In this document: positions 17,888 through 26,253 of the stretch, one piece after another
Position numbering within the stretch: the stretch's first letter is position 1
How the letters are laid out: each line of letters starts with the position of its first letter
NCBI GenBank assembly: GCA_017470735.1
Contig: JAFUYB010000015.1
Location: 1 to 40,358, forward strand
Length of the DNA stretch: 40,358 bases
Source of the DNA: Lachnospiraceae bacterium
Lineage (GTDB): Bacteria; Bacillota; Clostridia; Lachnospirales; Lachnospiraceae
Direction of reading: 5' to 3'
Made by a program: the position numbers and the translations under genes
Notes under the pieces: model-generated
Told to the model about the DNA's origin: nothing
What the model saw: the letters and a program-made list of their open reading frames with translations, nothing else
Databases searched by the model: none

Positions 17888-18619
17888 GTGGAAATATTAC
17901 TGACAGATATTCATACCCATATTATTCCGGGAGTCGATGACGGCTCTGAAAATATGCATGAATCAATGGAGATGATTGAACTTGCATACGAGACAGGAAT
18001 ACGGCGGATTGTACTGACGCCTCATTATATATCCGGGGGCAATGGCTACGAGCCTGAAAAGCTGGACAGGTTATATGATGAATTAAAGAAAAAGATCCGG
18101 AGTGTTCACCCTGATATGGAACTGTTTCTGGGGAATGAGGTGATGTATTCATCGGAAACCGCGGAAGACCTTCGGAGAGGCTGCATTCACACTATGAATG
18201 GCACAAGGTATGTGCTGGTCGAGTATCTTCCGGAGGTACCATACAGGGTACTGACGCAGTCAATGGGCGAGCTTCAGCGTGGAGGGTGGTGGCCGGTCAT
18301 TGCCCATGTCGAGAGGTATTCGTGCCTTATGGAAACAAAAGAAAGGATCAATGAACTGATAGAAATGGGTGGTTATCTGCAAATGAACACGAACAGTCTG
18401 ACGGGCAGCCGTTTTAACTGGCGGACGAGGAAATGCAGGGCATTGGTGAGAGAAAATAAAATATCTTTTTTGGGAACAGATGCTCATGGTTCGGCGCACC
18501 GTACACCGGAGTGCAAAGAAACCTTGAAGTGGCTTAAACATGCCTTAGAAAAATATGATTTAGAAAGACTACTATGGGGTAATGCGGACAGGATGCTGCA
18601 TGGAGAAATCATACAATGA
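17888..18619 (+). CDS. CpsB/YwqE-type manganese tyrosine-protein phosphatase
   Basis: This 243-residue PHP-domain protein removes phosphate from the partner tyrosine kinase and thereby tunes capsule or exopolysaccharide assembly. The metal motif is at the N-terminus (DIHTHIIPGVDDGS, residues 6-19), with HVERY in the middle and GTDAHG near the C-terminus. The start is a GTG at 17888 with only a weak ribosome binding site. It is the first structural gene after the leader, next to cpsC and cpsD homologs, the usual Gram-positive order. Confidence 0.9.
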   Translation: MEILLTDIHTHIIPGVDDGSENMHESMEMIELAYETGIRRIVLTPHYISGGNGYEPEKLDRLYDELKKKIRSVHPDMELFLGNEVMYSSETAEDLRRGCIHTMNGTRYVLVEYLPEVPYRVLTQSMGELQRGGWWPVIAHVERYSCLMETKERINELIEMGGYLQMNTNSLTGSRFNWRTRKCRALVRENKISFLGTDAHGSAHRTPECKETLKWLKHALEKYDLERLLWGNADRMLHGEIIQ

Positions 18620-19391
18620 CTTTTGGACAGGCGGAAAAGGACTGATGGAAAAGCGGACAGGGAAAAGCAGGGATGTTATTGAAATAGATTTATTGGAAGT
18701 GCTTATCGTGCTGCTGGAGCACTGGCTGCCGCTGTGTTTAGTGACAGTCGTAGCCGGGATCAGTGTTCTTTTTGCATGCCATTTTATTATTGTACCCCAA
18801 TATGCATCTACATCTATTCTGTATGTATTGAGCCGCAGCACATCCATTACAAGCCTGGCGGATCTGCAGATCGGCAGCAGTCTTACGGCGGATTATGTTG
18901 AAGTCGTGGGAGGGCGTCCCGTGCTTGACAGAGTGATCAACAATTTGGAACTTGATCTGGATTATGCGGGACTGGCGGAAAAGATTTCATTGGAGAATCC
19001 GAACAACACGCGTCTGCTGAAGATCACCGTCACGGATGCTGATCCGGAACTGGCGAAAGAAATTACGGATGAGGTAGCGAAAGTTTCTTCCAACTATATT
19101 GCCCAAAAGATGGATCAGGACGCGCCGACCATCATTCAATACGGATACAGTGACGAGGAGGCAGTCAGCCCGCATACTATGCGGGATTCCGCCATTGGAG
19201 CGGTGGCTGGATTATTGATATCGTCGGGAATAGTACTGCTGATTTATTTTATGAATGACACGGTCAAAGGACCGGAAGACGCGGAACGGCGCGTCGGACT
19301 GCAGGTGCTTGGCACGCTGCCGTTTGAAGAGGATTGGGAGAGCGAAAAAAGACATACAAAATCAGAAGGAAAAAGACGGCTGGTGAGGTAA
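18600..19391 (+). CDS. Chain-length regulator / kinase activator (CpsC, Wzz family)
   Basis: This is a membrane protein with a Wzz-type N-terminal segment (IDLLEVLIVLLEHW) and a first membrane helix at about residues 35-60. An extracytoplasmic coiled region and a second membrane helix (AVAGLLISSGIVLLIYFM) follow, then a basic cytoplasmic tail. CpsC proteins set polysaccharide length and switch on the CpsD kinase. ATGs at 18600 and 18645 are both possible; the first overlaps the cpsB-like gene by 20 bases. The stop TAA abuts the ATG of the kinase gene. Confidence 0.87.
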   Translation: MEKSYNDFWTGGKGLMEKRTGKSRDVIEIDLLEVLIVLLEHWLPLCLVTVVAGISVLFACHFIIVPQYASTSILYVLSRSTSITSLADLQIGSSLTADYVEVVGGRPVLDRVINNLELDLDYAGLAEKISLENPNNTRLLKITVTDADPELAKEITDEVAKVSSNYIAQKMDQDAPTIIQYGYSDEEAVSPHTMRDSAIGAVAGLLISSGIVLLIYFMNDTVKGPEDAERRVGLQVLGTLPFEEDWESEKRHTKSEGKRRLVR

Positions 19392-20228
19392 ATGGATTAT
19401 ATACAGACAGAGGAGGACATGGCAGAGAATCAGGAATGGATCAGCCTGCTGGACGGCCTGATCTATGAGAATGTGGAAAAACAGAGTAATACAATGCGGG
19501 AATCCCTGCGTGCCCTGCGGACAAACATTCAGTTCTGTGGGGACGATGTCCGGACGATCCTTTTTACGAGTGTCGTTCCGAATGAAGGAAAAAGTACTGT
19601 TGTACAGAATCTGGGAAGATCCTTCGCTTCTTTGGGAAAGAGGGTTCTTGTGATGGATTCCGATATGCGCAAATCTGTATTGCTGGGGAGATACCGCATA
19701 CGGACGGAGTCAGGCGAAGAAATATTAGGATTGTCACATTATCTGTCGGGACAGACTTCCCTTAAGCATATCGTTTATCGCTCCGATATGGAGAACTTTT
19801 GGCTGATCTGGGCCGGGCAGCAGGTGATAAATCCGACGGAGCTTTTGGAAAAGGATTATTTCAGGGAATTGTTGCAGCTTGCGAAAGAGACTTTTGATTA
19901 TATTCTGATTGACTGCGCACCGATGACGGCGGCGATTGACGCGGCAGTGGTGGCAAAGCAATGTGACGGCGCGGCAATCGTCATTGAACAGGATTCTGTC
20001 AGTGTCCGGGCGGTCAATGATGCAAGGCGGCAGCTGGAGGCATCCGGTGTCCGGGTGCTTGGATGCGTGCTGAATAAAGTGCGGATGGAAAAGAACCGTT
20101 ATTATGGAAAATATTATGGCGGATATTATGGGAAATACTATGGACAGTACGGAATGACTGCGGAAAGCGGAAAGGGAAAGGATGCGAAGAAGGGCTGGCG
20201 AAGTCTGTTTGGGTCAAAACGCAGTTAG
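19392..20228 (+). CDS. CpsD-type tyrosine-protein kinase (BY-kinase)
   Basis: This 278-residue bacterial tyrosine kinase forms a cytoplasmic complex with the CpsC-like protein. Walker A is NEGKST (about residues 63-68), the Walker A' motif is VLVMDSDMRKS and the Walker B-like segment is DYILIDCAP. The C-terminus carries a regular tyrosine cluster of YYGKYYGG-type repeats (about residues 235-253), the usual autophosphorylation site. The start directly follows the cpsC stop. Its phosphorylation would be reversed by the phosphatase two genes upstream. Confidence 0.92.
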   Translation: MDYIQTEEDMAENQEWISLLDGLIYENVEKQSNTMRESLRALRTNIQFCGDDVRTILFTSVVPNEGKSTVVQNLGRSFASLGKRVLVMDSDMRKSVLLGRYRIRTESGEEILGLSHYLSGQTSLKHIVYRSDMENFWLIWAGQQVINPTELLEKDYFRELLQLAKETFDYILIDCAPMTAAIDAAVVAKQCDGAAIVIEQDSVSVRAVNDARRQLEASGVRVLGCVLNKVRMEKNRYYGKYYGGYYGKYYGQYGMTAESGKGKDAKKGWRSLFGSKRS

Positions 20229-21219
20229 AAAAGGGGTTGCCGCATTCCTGATATTGGCTGTCGGACTGACCGGCTTATTTTTGTATGGAAAAAAGCCGGG
20301 AAGAGGCACAAGCGCGGCGACTGGAGCTCACGATCAGCATGAAGACGAGCATACGGGAAAGCTGAAAATAGGAAAGCAGAAATATACATATGATGACACC
20401 ATAAAAGCCTATCTGATCATGGGAACGGATGACTCCGGAAACGAGGAGGAAAAAGGGGACGATTATGTGGGAAGCATGGCGGACTATCTGGCGGTCATCA
20501 TTATGGACAAGACCAAAGAGACCTGTGGGGTGGTGGAGATCAATCGAAATACCATCACGGATGTCAATATCATTGACCAATATGGAGATGGCGAGGCATT
20601 GGCGGTGGCGCAGATATGTATTGCGCATGCGTATGGCGGAAGTAAATGGATGAGCTGCCAAAATACAGTAAGAGCCGTGTCCCGGGTGCTGGGTAAGCTT
20701 CCGATTGACGGATATTATGCTGTCGGGATGTCGGACATTCCAAAGGTAAATCACGCAGTGGGTGGTGTAGAAGTGACGATCCGGGATGATTTTTCGCAGA
20801 CAGATCCCAGTCTTGTTATGGGGAAAACCATTCATTTGAGTGATGAGCAGGCGTTCCACTATCTGCATGACCGCATGAATGTGGGAGGGGGAGACAATAT
20901 CGCCCGGATGGAACGGCAGGAAACCTATCTTAAGGCAGTGCTGGAGAAAGCATCCGGAGACGACGGTGCATATGCCATGGCAATATGGGATGCATTGGAG
21001 GATGACGCGGTAACGGATATGAGCGACCGGGATATATCCGCATTGCAGAATGCATACTCGGCATACCGCAACGAAGGTTTCTTCTCATTAGAGGGCGATA
21101 CCATAGAAGCCGATACTTTTCACAATGGCAGGCTGCATGAAGAATTTTATCCGAATGAAGAATTTTTAGCAGATACCCTGACCGATTTGTGCAATCTCAG
21201 CCCGATGGTGGAAGAGTGA
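20182..21219 (+). CDS. LytR-CpsA-Psr (LCP) family protein
   Basis: LCP proteins move glycopolymers from the lipid carrier to peptidoglycan. This 345-residue protein has an N-terminal membrane helix (AAFLILAVGLTGLFLYG). The extracytoplasmic LCP domain that follows has AYLIMGTD, SMADYLAVIIMD, EINRNT and later DNIARMERQETYLKAV, which carry the conserved Asp and Arg residues. The start at 20182 overlaps the end of the kinase gene by 47 bases, with AAAGGG just upstream. The domain is somewhat divergent but the key motifs can be followed. Confidence 0.85.
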   Translation: MRRRAGEVCLGQNAVRKGVAAFLILAVGLTGLFLYGKKPGRGTSAATGAHDQHEDEHTGKLKIGKQKYTYDDTIKAYLIMGTDDSGNEEEKGDDYVGSMADYLAVIIMDKTKETCGVVEINRNTITDVNIIDQYGDGEALAVAQICIAHAYGGSKWMSCQNTVRAVSRVLGKLPIDGYYAVGMSDIPKVNHAVGGVEVTIRDDFSQTDPSLVMGKTIHLSDEQAFHYLHDRMNVGGGDNIARMERQETYLKAVLEKASGDDGAYAMAIWDALEDDAVTDMSDRDISALQNAYSAYRNEGFFSLEGDTIEADTFHNGRLHEEFYPNEEFLADTLTDLCNLSPMVEE

Positions 21220-21241
21220 GCATTTTATAAATTAATTATGG

Positions 21242-21271
21242 TGCATTTTCCCGCACAGTGCGCGGGATGCA
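21242..21271 (+). repeat. Hairpin in the leader of the BspA-like gene
   Basis: TGCAT (21242-21246) and CCCGC (21250-21254) pair with GCGGG (21262-21266) and ATGCA (21267-21271). There is no T-tract on the plus strand. It could stabilise the message or separate expression of the LCP and BspA-like genes. Confidence 0.4.
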
Positions 21272-21317
21272 TATAAAAAAGCAACTTTATGAGCAATCAA
21301 GAAAGGTGGTAAGCAAA

Positions 21318-22001
21318 ATGAGAAACAAAATGCGAAACATGTTGGCATGTACGGCATTGGCGGCAGCTGTAATGATTTCAGGGATGCCGGTTTATGCGGC
21401 TGGGAGCAGTCCGGCAGCTCCTGAAATACCTCAGCCCGCAAGCAGTACAACCAGCACAACAACTACTACTTCCTCCAGAAGCAGCAGTTCATCCTCATCC
21501 AGCAGCTCTTCGAGCAGCTCCGGAGGAGGGGGTGGAAGCTCCAGTTCGTCATCTTCATATACTGAGACAGCGACTACAAGTTCAGGAGCAAAGGAGACAG
21601 TGCGGATCAACTCAAAAGGAACAGCATCCGTTACGAAAGTATCCTCCACGAAGACGACAGTCAAAATTGATTCATACGCGAACGCAGATGGTATCAAATA
21701 CAAAGTAGTGGCAATATCTGCAAAGGCATTCGCAAACTGTAAAAACATGACCAAGGTTTCATTGCCGAAAACGATTACAAAGCTCAAGGCGAATGCATTT
21801 ACAGGCGCAGGAAAGCTGACGAATATCCGCCTCAACCGGACAAAGGCAATAAAAATTAATACGAAGGCTTTCAGCGGCATCAAGACTGCAGGTATTACGA
21901 TCACAGTCAACAAGAACATGAGTGACAAATCCTTCAAGAAGATGTCGGCAAGGCTTAAGAATGCCGGATTCAAAGGCATACTCAAGAGGGCGGCAAAGTA
22001 A
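21318..22001 (+). CDS. Secreted BspA-like leucine-rich-repeat protein with poly-Ser linker
   Basis: This 227-residue protein has a signal peptide (MRNKMRNMLACTALAAAV, cleavage after VYAA). A Thr/Ser linker with a nearly pure serine run broken by GGGGG follows at about residues 45-85. The C-terminal domain has BspA-type leucine-rich repeats (ISAKAFANCKNMTKVSLPKTITKL, in two parts, then LKANAFTGAGKLTNIRL). The start at 21318 has AAAGGTGG eight bases upstream. No anchor motif is seen, so it is probably secreted or held through the polysaccharide or wall. It lies between the LCP protein and the initiating transferase, and a strong terminator follows it. Function is unknown; adhesion is a guess. 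Confidence 0.8.
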   Translation: MRNKMRNMLACTALAAAVMISGMPVYAAGSSPAAPEIPQPASSTTSTTTTTSSRSSSSSSSSSSSSSSGGGGGSSSSSSSYTETATTSSGAKETVRINSKGTASVTKVSSTKTTVKIDSYANADGIKYKVVAISAKAFANCKNMTKVSLPKTITKLKANAFTGAGKLTNIRLNRTKAIKINTKAFSGIKTAGITITVNKNMSDKSFKKMSARLKNAGFKGILKRAAK

Positions 22002-22032
22002 GCCGGATTTTGAATGGCAGTACAAGAAAAGA

Positions 22033-22091
22033 TGTTCCGGAGCAGCCGGTGTCAAATGGCAAAATGACAAGGCTGCTTTTGGAGCATTTTT
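22033..22091 (+). terminator. Long intrinsic terminator inside the polysaccharide operon
   Basis: TGTTCC (22033-22038) pairs with GGAGCA (22081-22086, one G-U), AGCAGCC (22041-22047) with GGCTGCT (22071-22077), and TGTCA (22050-22054) with TGACA (22065-22069). TTTTT follows at 22087-22091. It lies between two same-strand polysaccharide genes. Confidence 0.75.
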
Positions 22092-22122
22092 AATGTGAGC
22101 ATCAGTATAAGAAAAGGGCAAA

Positions 22123-22893
22123 ATGGATTCGACAGTGATTTTAAACAAAATGGGTGACCAAGGCTGCAGAGACAGTGTTGTCATTCATGAAAAGCGGATT
22201 TCCAAAGATTTCGTGATAAAAAAGAATGCGCATGGAGAGATCATAAGGAGCTATGAAGGTATCGACATGAAGGCGGTGTACGATGCCAAACCGTTGTATT
22301 ATAAAATAGCAAAAAGACTGATTGACATAGCAGCAAGCGCTATGGGGCTGGTCATTTTGTCACCCGTTTTTCTGATTACCGCTGCAGCTGTCAAGCTGGA
22401 AGACGGCGGTCCTGTATTTTTCAGCGGCAGACGGTGGGGCAAGGATTTCCGGTATTTTCCGATGTATAAATTCAGAAGCATGTGCGTGGACGCGGAGAAG
22501 CTGACGCACGCCGTCGTAACAGCGGATGATAAAAACGGTATGGCATTCAAGGTCAAGGATGATCCCCGGATAACGAAAATGGGGAAATTTATGAGACGGA
22601 CGAGCATTGATGAGCTTCCTCAGCTTCTGAATGTCCTGAAGGGAGAAATGAGCCTGGTCGGACCGCGGCCGATACAGACCACGACAGACGAAGGAGACCC
22701 TTACGATATGCAGAGATGGTGCGTAAAGCCGGGCATTACTTGCATCTGGCAGGTCTGCGGGCGGAGTGAAGTGCCTTGGAATGAATGGGTTGAGATGGAT
22801 CTGCGGTACATTGAAAAGATGAGCATAATGACGGACCTGAAGCTGCTTGGAAAGACGGTCCGGGCCGTGTTGCACAAAGGCGGAGCGGTGTAG
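22123..22893 (+). CDS. Initiating undecaprenyl-phosphate sugar-phosphate transferase
   Basis: This 256-residue enzyme of the bacterial sugar transferase family starts the repeat unit by moving a sugar phosphate to undecaprenyl phosphate at the membrane. It has one N-terminal hydrophobic segment (IDIAASAMGLVILSPVFLITAA). The catalytic blocks follow: YKFRSM, DPRITKMGKFMRRTSIDELPQ (in two parts) and LSLVGPRP-like SLVGPRP, then KPGITCIWQV. That is the short monotopic form without the extra N-terminal membrane domain. About 60 polar residues precede the helix. The sugar cannot be read from sequence. Confidence 0.92.
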   Translation: MDSTVILNKMGDQGCRDSVVIHEKRISKDFVIKKNAHGEIIRSYEGIDMKAVYDAKPLYYKIAKRLIDIAASAMGLVILSPVFLITAAAVKLEDGGPVFFSGRRWGKDFRYFPMYKFRSMCVDAEKLTHAVVTADDKNGMAFKVKDDPRITKMGKFMRRTSIDELPQLLNVLKGEMSLVGPRPIQTTTDEGDPYDMQRWCVKPGITCIWQVCGRSEVPWNEWVEMDLRYIEKMSIMTDLKLLGKTVRAVLHKGGAV

Positions 22894-22935
22894 GAAAAGA
22901 GGGATTTTGATTTCGGCGGAAAGACAAGGTTAAGG

Positions 22936-22964
22936 TTGAATATCCAAGGGAAGCAGGATATAAT
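22936..22964 (+). promoter_or_regulatory. Sigma-A-type promoter of the first Rpn gene
   Basis: TTGAAT at 22936-22941, 17-base spacer, perfect TATAAT at 22959-22964. It lies between the sugar-phosphate transferase and the Rpn gene, giving that gene its own promoter within the operon. Confidence 0.7.
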
Positions 22965-22999
22965 GATAGCCAGCAAAATGTTTTCTGTCGGAGGCAAAT

Positions 23000-23926
23000 A
23001 TGACATCCAGGGAATATGCGGAAAATGAGGAGGATAAGGATACGGAAGGTTATCTGAGCGAGGCGGAAATCAGACAGGAGGACTTAAAGAGGCTGAGTGC
23101 ATTCCGTCTGCTAGATGATACTTATGCAAGGCTGTATTTCAGGCAGCACCCGGAGCTTGCAGAGCTCGTCTTGCGGATTATTACGAAAATCTACGATTTG
23201 GAAATAGACCGTGAGAGCTTTGAGACGCAGTACGATGCAAAACGAGCGGCGGGGTCAAGGTCTCTTGTGATGGATGTGTACGGCGGTGATAAATCTGGCA
23301 GGAAGTTCAATATTGAGGTTGAGAACTGGGAGGCAGAGGCTGAGCGGGCAGAATATCATGTGGCTATGATGTGCATGGAAAATCTGCATGCAGGCGATGA
23401 CTTTTCAGATTTGCCGGAAATATATGTCATCTTTATAACGGAGAGGGATACTGTTGGAGATGGCAGGCCGGTACACCATTACAGCTACAGGGATGACGAT
23501 GTGGATGCGGACGATGAGGAGACAGCGAGAAATCCGCATAAGGTCATGAATGGGAGAACCCACATCATATATGTCAATGGGGCATACAAGGATGATGAGT
23601 CGGCGATAGGGAAACTGATGCATGATTTCCGGTGTGATAATGCGGATGAGATGTTCTATTCTGAGTTGGCGGAGCGTACACGATACTTGAAGGAAAATCC
23701 GAAAGGGGTGGAAGAGATGTGCAATGTGATGGATGACTTGAGGATTGAGTCGGAAAAAAGGGGTGAGCAGAGGGGGAGACAGTTAGGCGAACAGAGTATG
23801 TTGGTTCATGCCATAAAAAGTGTGATGGAATCTCTTGGTGTAGGAGTAGAGCAGGCAATGGACACGCTTAAAGTACCAAGTGACCAAAGGGCGAAATACA
23901 GGGGATTGGTTAATGCACGAAATTGA
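23000..23926 (+). CDS. Rpn-family PD-(D/E)XK nuclease (putative transposase family)
   Basis: This 308-residue protein belongs to the Rpn/'PD-(D/E)XK nuclease family transposase' group, whose studied members are DNA endonucleases that promote RecA-independent recombination. The N-terminus (LSAFRLLDDTYARLYFRQHPELAELVL) matches the family opening. The putative core is MDVYGGDKSGRKFNIEVE, where family members usually end in ExQ rather than ExE. A Glu/Arg-rich tail (EKRGEQRGRQLGEQ) and a helical end follow. GGAGG precedes the ATG. It has its own promoter and terminator, so it behaves as a cassette inserted between polysaccharide genes. Activity is untested. Confidence 0.8.
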   Translation: MTSREYAENEEDKDTEGYLSEAEIRQEDLKRLSAFRLLDDTYARLYFRQHPELAELVLRIITKIYDLEIDRESFETQYDAKRAAGSRSLVMDVYGGDKSGRKFNIEVENWEAEAERAEYHVAMMCMENLHAGDDFSDLPEIYVIFITERDTVGDGRPVHHYSYRDDDVDADDEETARNPHKVMNGRTHIIYVNGAYKDDESAIGKLMHDFRCDNADEMFYSELAERTRYLKENPKGVEEMCNVMDDLRIESEKRGEQRGRQLGEQSMLVHAIKSVMESLGVGVEQAMDTLKVPSDQRAKYRGLVNARN

Positions 23927-24043
23927 AGAGGGAAAAAGGTATAAGTGAAACTGACCGACTGATATATGATATTGAGAAACGGAATATTGTATATTTACAC
24001 TTGTAAAGGGCACTATGATGAGTGAAATGTTTTTTGTAGGAAG

Positions 24044-24069
24044 GAGATCCGGTTGAGGGGTCTCTTTTT
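24044..24069 (+). terminator. Intrinsic terminator after the first Rpn gene
   Basis: GAGATCC (24044-24050) pairs with GGGTCTC (24058-24064, one G-U) around a 7-base loop, followed by TTTTT (24065-24069). It lies just upstream of the glycosyltransferase block on the same strand. Confidence 0.7.
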
Positions 24070-24107
24070 GATTGCAGAAAATGGTATTGAGGTATGATTG
24101 GGATAGA

Positions 24108-25001
24108 ATGAATTCAACAGTTGCAGTTGTGGTCACATACAACAGAAAAGCGATTCTTAAGAAAAATATAAAATGTCTATTGGCGCAATCATATCCTTGT
24201 GATGTGTACATCATAGATAATGCAAGTACAGACGGAACGGCTGAAATGGTTCAATCAATTACAGAGCAGAGAATCTATTATTTCAATACGGGTGCAAATC
24301 TTGGGGGTGCCGGAGGGTTTGAATACGGCGTCAGAAAGGCTGTCCTAGATGGATATGATTATGTTTGGATAATGGATGATGATACTCTGCCCGATTCGGA
24401 GGCGTTGGCTGAGTTTTTCAAAGCGGACAAGGCTTTAAATGGCAAATGGGGAGCATTATCAGGTGCTCCATATTGGACGGATGGGTCAATATGTAAGGCC
24501 AACCGTCAGAAGAAAACATTGTTCACATTTGTTAGGAATGCAGAGTATAAAACGAAGAAAGCCATAAAGGTTACGATGGCATCGTTTGTCTCGCTATTTG
24601 TGAAAGCAGAAGTTATAAAGGAACTGGGGCTCCCCATAGGGGAGTATTTTATTTGGACAGATGATTATGAATATACGGGGAGGATATCCAAAAAATATCC
24701 ATTGTATGTGATACCAAGCAGCAGGGTTATTCATGCGATGAAAGAGAATAAGAAGATAAATTTTGCGAAAGAACTGCCGGAACGGATTGATAGATATCAG
24801 TATGTCTATCGGAATGATGTGCATTGCTATCGACAATTTGGAATGAAAGGTGCTTCCTACCTTATAATAAAATACTTTTATACTATGTTTAATGTTTTAT
24901 TAAATGCAAAAGAATCAAAAATAAAAAAGGTAAAAGTGCTAAATGTGGGTTATATAAGAGGATTGCAGTTTCATCCAGTTATCAAGAAATTTTATGGTTA
25001 G
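24108..25001 (+). CDS. GT2 glycosyltransferase (GlfT2/rhamnosyltransferase-like)
   Basis: This 297-residue GT-A enzyme should add a sugar to the lipid-linked repeat unit on the cytoplasmic side. It has VVTYNRK at the N-terminus, IIDNASTDGT, NLGGAGGFEYG and the metal-binding DDD in WIMDDDTLP (about residues 90-92). The FIWTDDYEYTGRI segment carries the likely catalytic base. The NxGGAGGF pattern is common in galactofuranosyl- and rhamnosyl-type members. The ATG at 24108 is chosen because family proteins start directly with the sheet; a TTG at 24072 is in frame. It overlaps the polymerase gene by eight bases. AT-rich codon use starts here. Confidence 0.87.
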   Translation: MNSTVAVVVTYNRKAILKKNIKCLLAQSYPCDVYIIDNASTDGTAEMVQSITEQRIYYFNTGANLGGAGGFEYGVRKAVLDGYDYVWIMDDDTLPDSEALAEFFKADKALNGKWGALSGAPYWTDGSICKANRQKKTLFTFVRNAEYKTKKAIKVTMASFVSLFVKAEVIKELGLPIGEYFIWTDDYEYTGRISKKYPLYVIPSSRVIHAMKENKKINFAKELPERIDRYQYVYRNDVHCYRQFGMKGASYLIIKYFYTMFNVLLNAKESKIKKVKVLNVGYIRGLQFHPVIKKFYG

Positions 25002-26253
25002 CCAAAGTCATACAATAGTGATAAGAATATCAAGGAAGATAGATATAAAAACTTTTCTTGAATGGTGCATATCATTTCTTGTGATTGCTTTATGCCAGAC
25101 TGTGTATTTAAGGATGCAAGGATCTGATCTTAGGGCGGCTAGTCATATATTGCTGATAATTTTGCAAATAGGTTATGTGATATTATTAACAAAGGGAGTG
25201 GAGATAGACGGAGAAATATACATTCAATTGCGGAATTGGTTAGTCATGCATTACTTGATGGCAGCAATATTTTTTATGTTTAATGCTATCTGGTATGATG
25301 CCAGCAATTATATTGGACGATTTATGGTTATCTATCCAATTTTTGTTGTGATATTTTCAGTGGATAGTACATCGTTTTACGGCATAATGCAGAAAGTTGT
25401 ATCACTGATGGTAGCTATTGCAGCAGTGTCTATATTTTTTTGGTTTTTTAGCAGTATATTGCATTTTATTTCACCATCCGGATATATTTATGCAAATTGG
25501 GGTGGAGGATACCAAAGATTTGATTCTTTTCATCGGCTGTATTTTCAACGACAAGATGAAGTATTTTTTGGACATTATTTTATCAGAAATATAGGATGTT
25601 TTACAGAAGCTCCTATGTATTCATTTTGTTTGACCGTTGCGATTTTAGCAGAGGTCTTTTTGTATGAGACAAATAGAGTGAGAATATTGATTTTATATGT
25701 AGCATTAATTACGACATTTTCTACAACTGGAATCGTGATTGGAATCATGGCTCTGGTAGGCAAATATTTTATGGAAAATGAAATAAAAGACAGGAAGGAA
25801 ATATTATATATAGTGGCAATAGGAACTATTATTGTGTGGCTTGGAGGATATGCTGCTTATAGGATTTTAATGGAGAAGATTGGGATAAGAGGTTGGGCAG
25901 GAAGGTTAGCAGGATTACAAAAGGGTTTCGGATTAATGAATTCGAATTTCATGTTTGGGGCAGGTTTTAGCAATGAAGAAACAAGAAGCAAAGCTGGCTC
26001 CGTTTTAATTAGTGGGGTTGGCACGATAATGGCACAGGGTGGGATTATATTATTGGTGATGAATCTGATTCCATTTGTATTCATTTGGAGCAGAAAAGGA
26101 TATAAAGAGAGCATAAAGCGGCTTTCAATCTTTGCGGCTTTTATTTTTTTGGAACTGTTTATGAGCGTTGTTCAGTATCAGCCGATTATGCTTATGATTC
26201 AGGCAGCGTTGCTGGGAGTGGGAATAAATAGTAGCAGAAATTATGCTGAATAA
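24994..26253 (+). CDS. Wzy-like polysaccharide polymerase / O-antigen ligase family membrane protein
   Basis: This 419-residue protein has about ten to eleven hydrophobic segments and one larger extracytoplasmic loop around FDSFHRLYFQRQDEVFFGHYF. That topology, together with glycosyltransferase neighbours, fits the polymerase that joins lipid-linked repeat units outside the membrane. Sequence conservation in this family is low, so the call is from topology and context. It overlaps both neighbours by 8-11 bases. It is strongly AT-rich, rich in Ile, Phe and Met. Confidence 0.75.
   Translation: MVSQSHTIVIRISRKIDIKTFLEWCISFLVIALCQTVYLRMQGSDLRAASHILLIILQIGYVILLTKGVEIDGEIYIQLRNWLVMHYLMAAIFFMFNAIWYDASNYIGRFMVIYPIFVVIFSVDSTSFYGIMQKVVSLMVAIAAVSIFFWFFSSILHFISPSGYIYANWGGGYQRFDSFHRLYFQRQDEVFFGHYFIRNIGCFTEAPMYSFCLTVAILAEVFLYETNRVRILILYVALITTFSTTGIVIGIMALVGKYFMENEIKDRKEILYIVAIGTIIVWLGGYAAYRILMEKIGIRGWAGRLAGLQKGFGLMNSNFMFGAGFSNEETRSKAGSVLISGVGTIMAQGGIILLVMNLIPFVFIWSRKGYKESIKRLSIFAAFIFLELFMSVVQYQPIMLMIQAALLGVGINSSRNYAE

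Noticed and set aside
21468..21560. Serine-run DNA as a non-coding microsatellite
   Set aside because: It is in frame in a gene with signal peptide and leucine-rich repeats, and uses mixed Ser codons, so selection is on the protein.
24053..24098. TTG-initiated short leader peptide after AAGGAG upstream of the GT2 gene
   Set aside because: The same bases form a convincing terminator stem, and the 14-codon peptide shows no attenuator-like composition.
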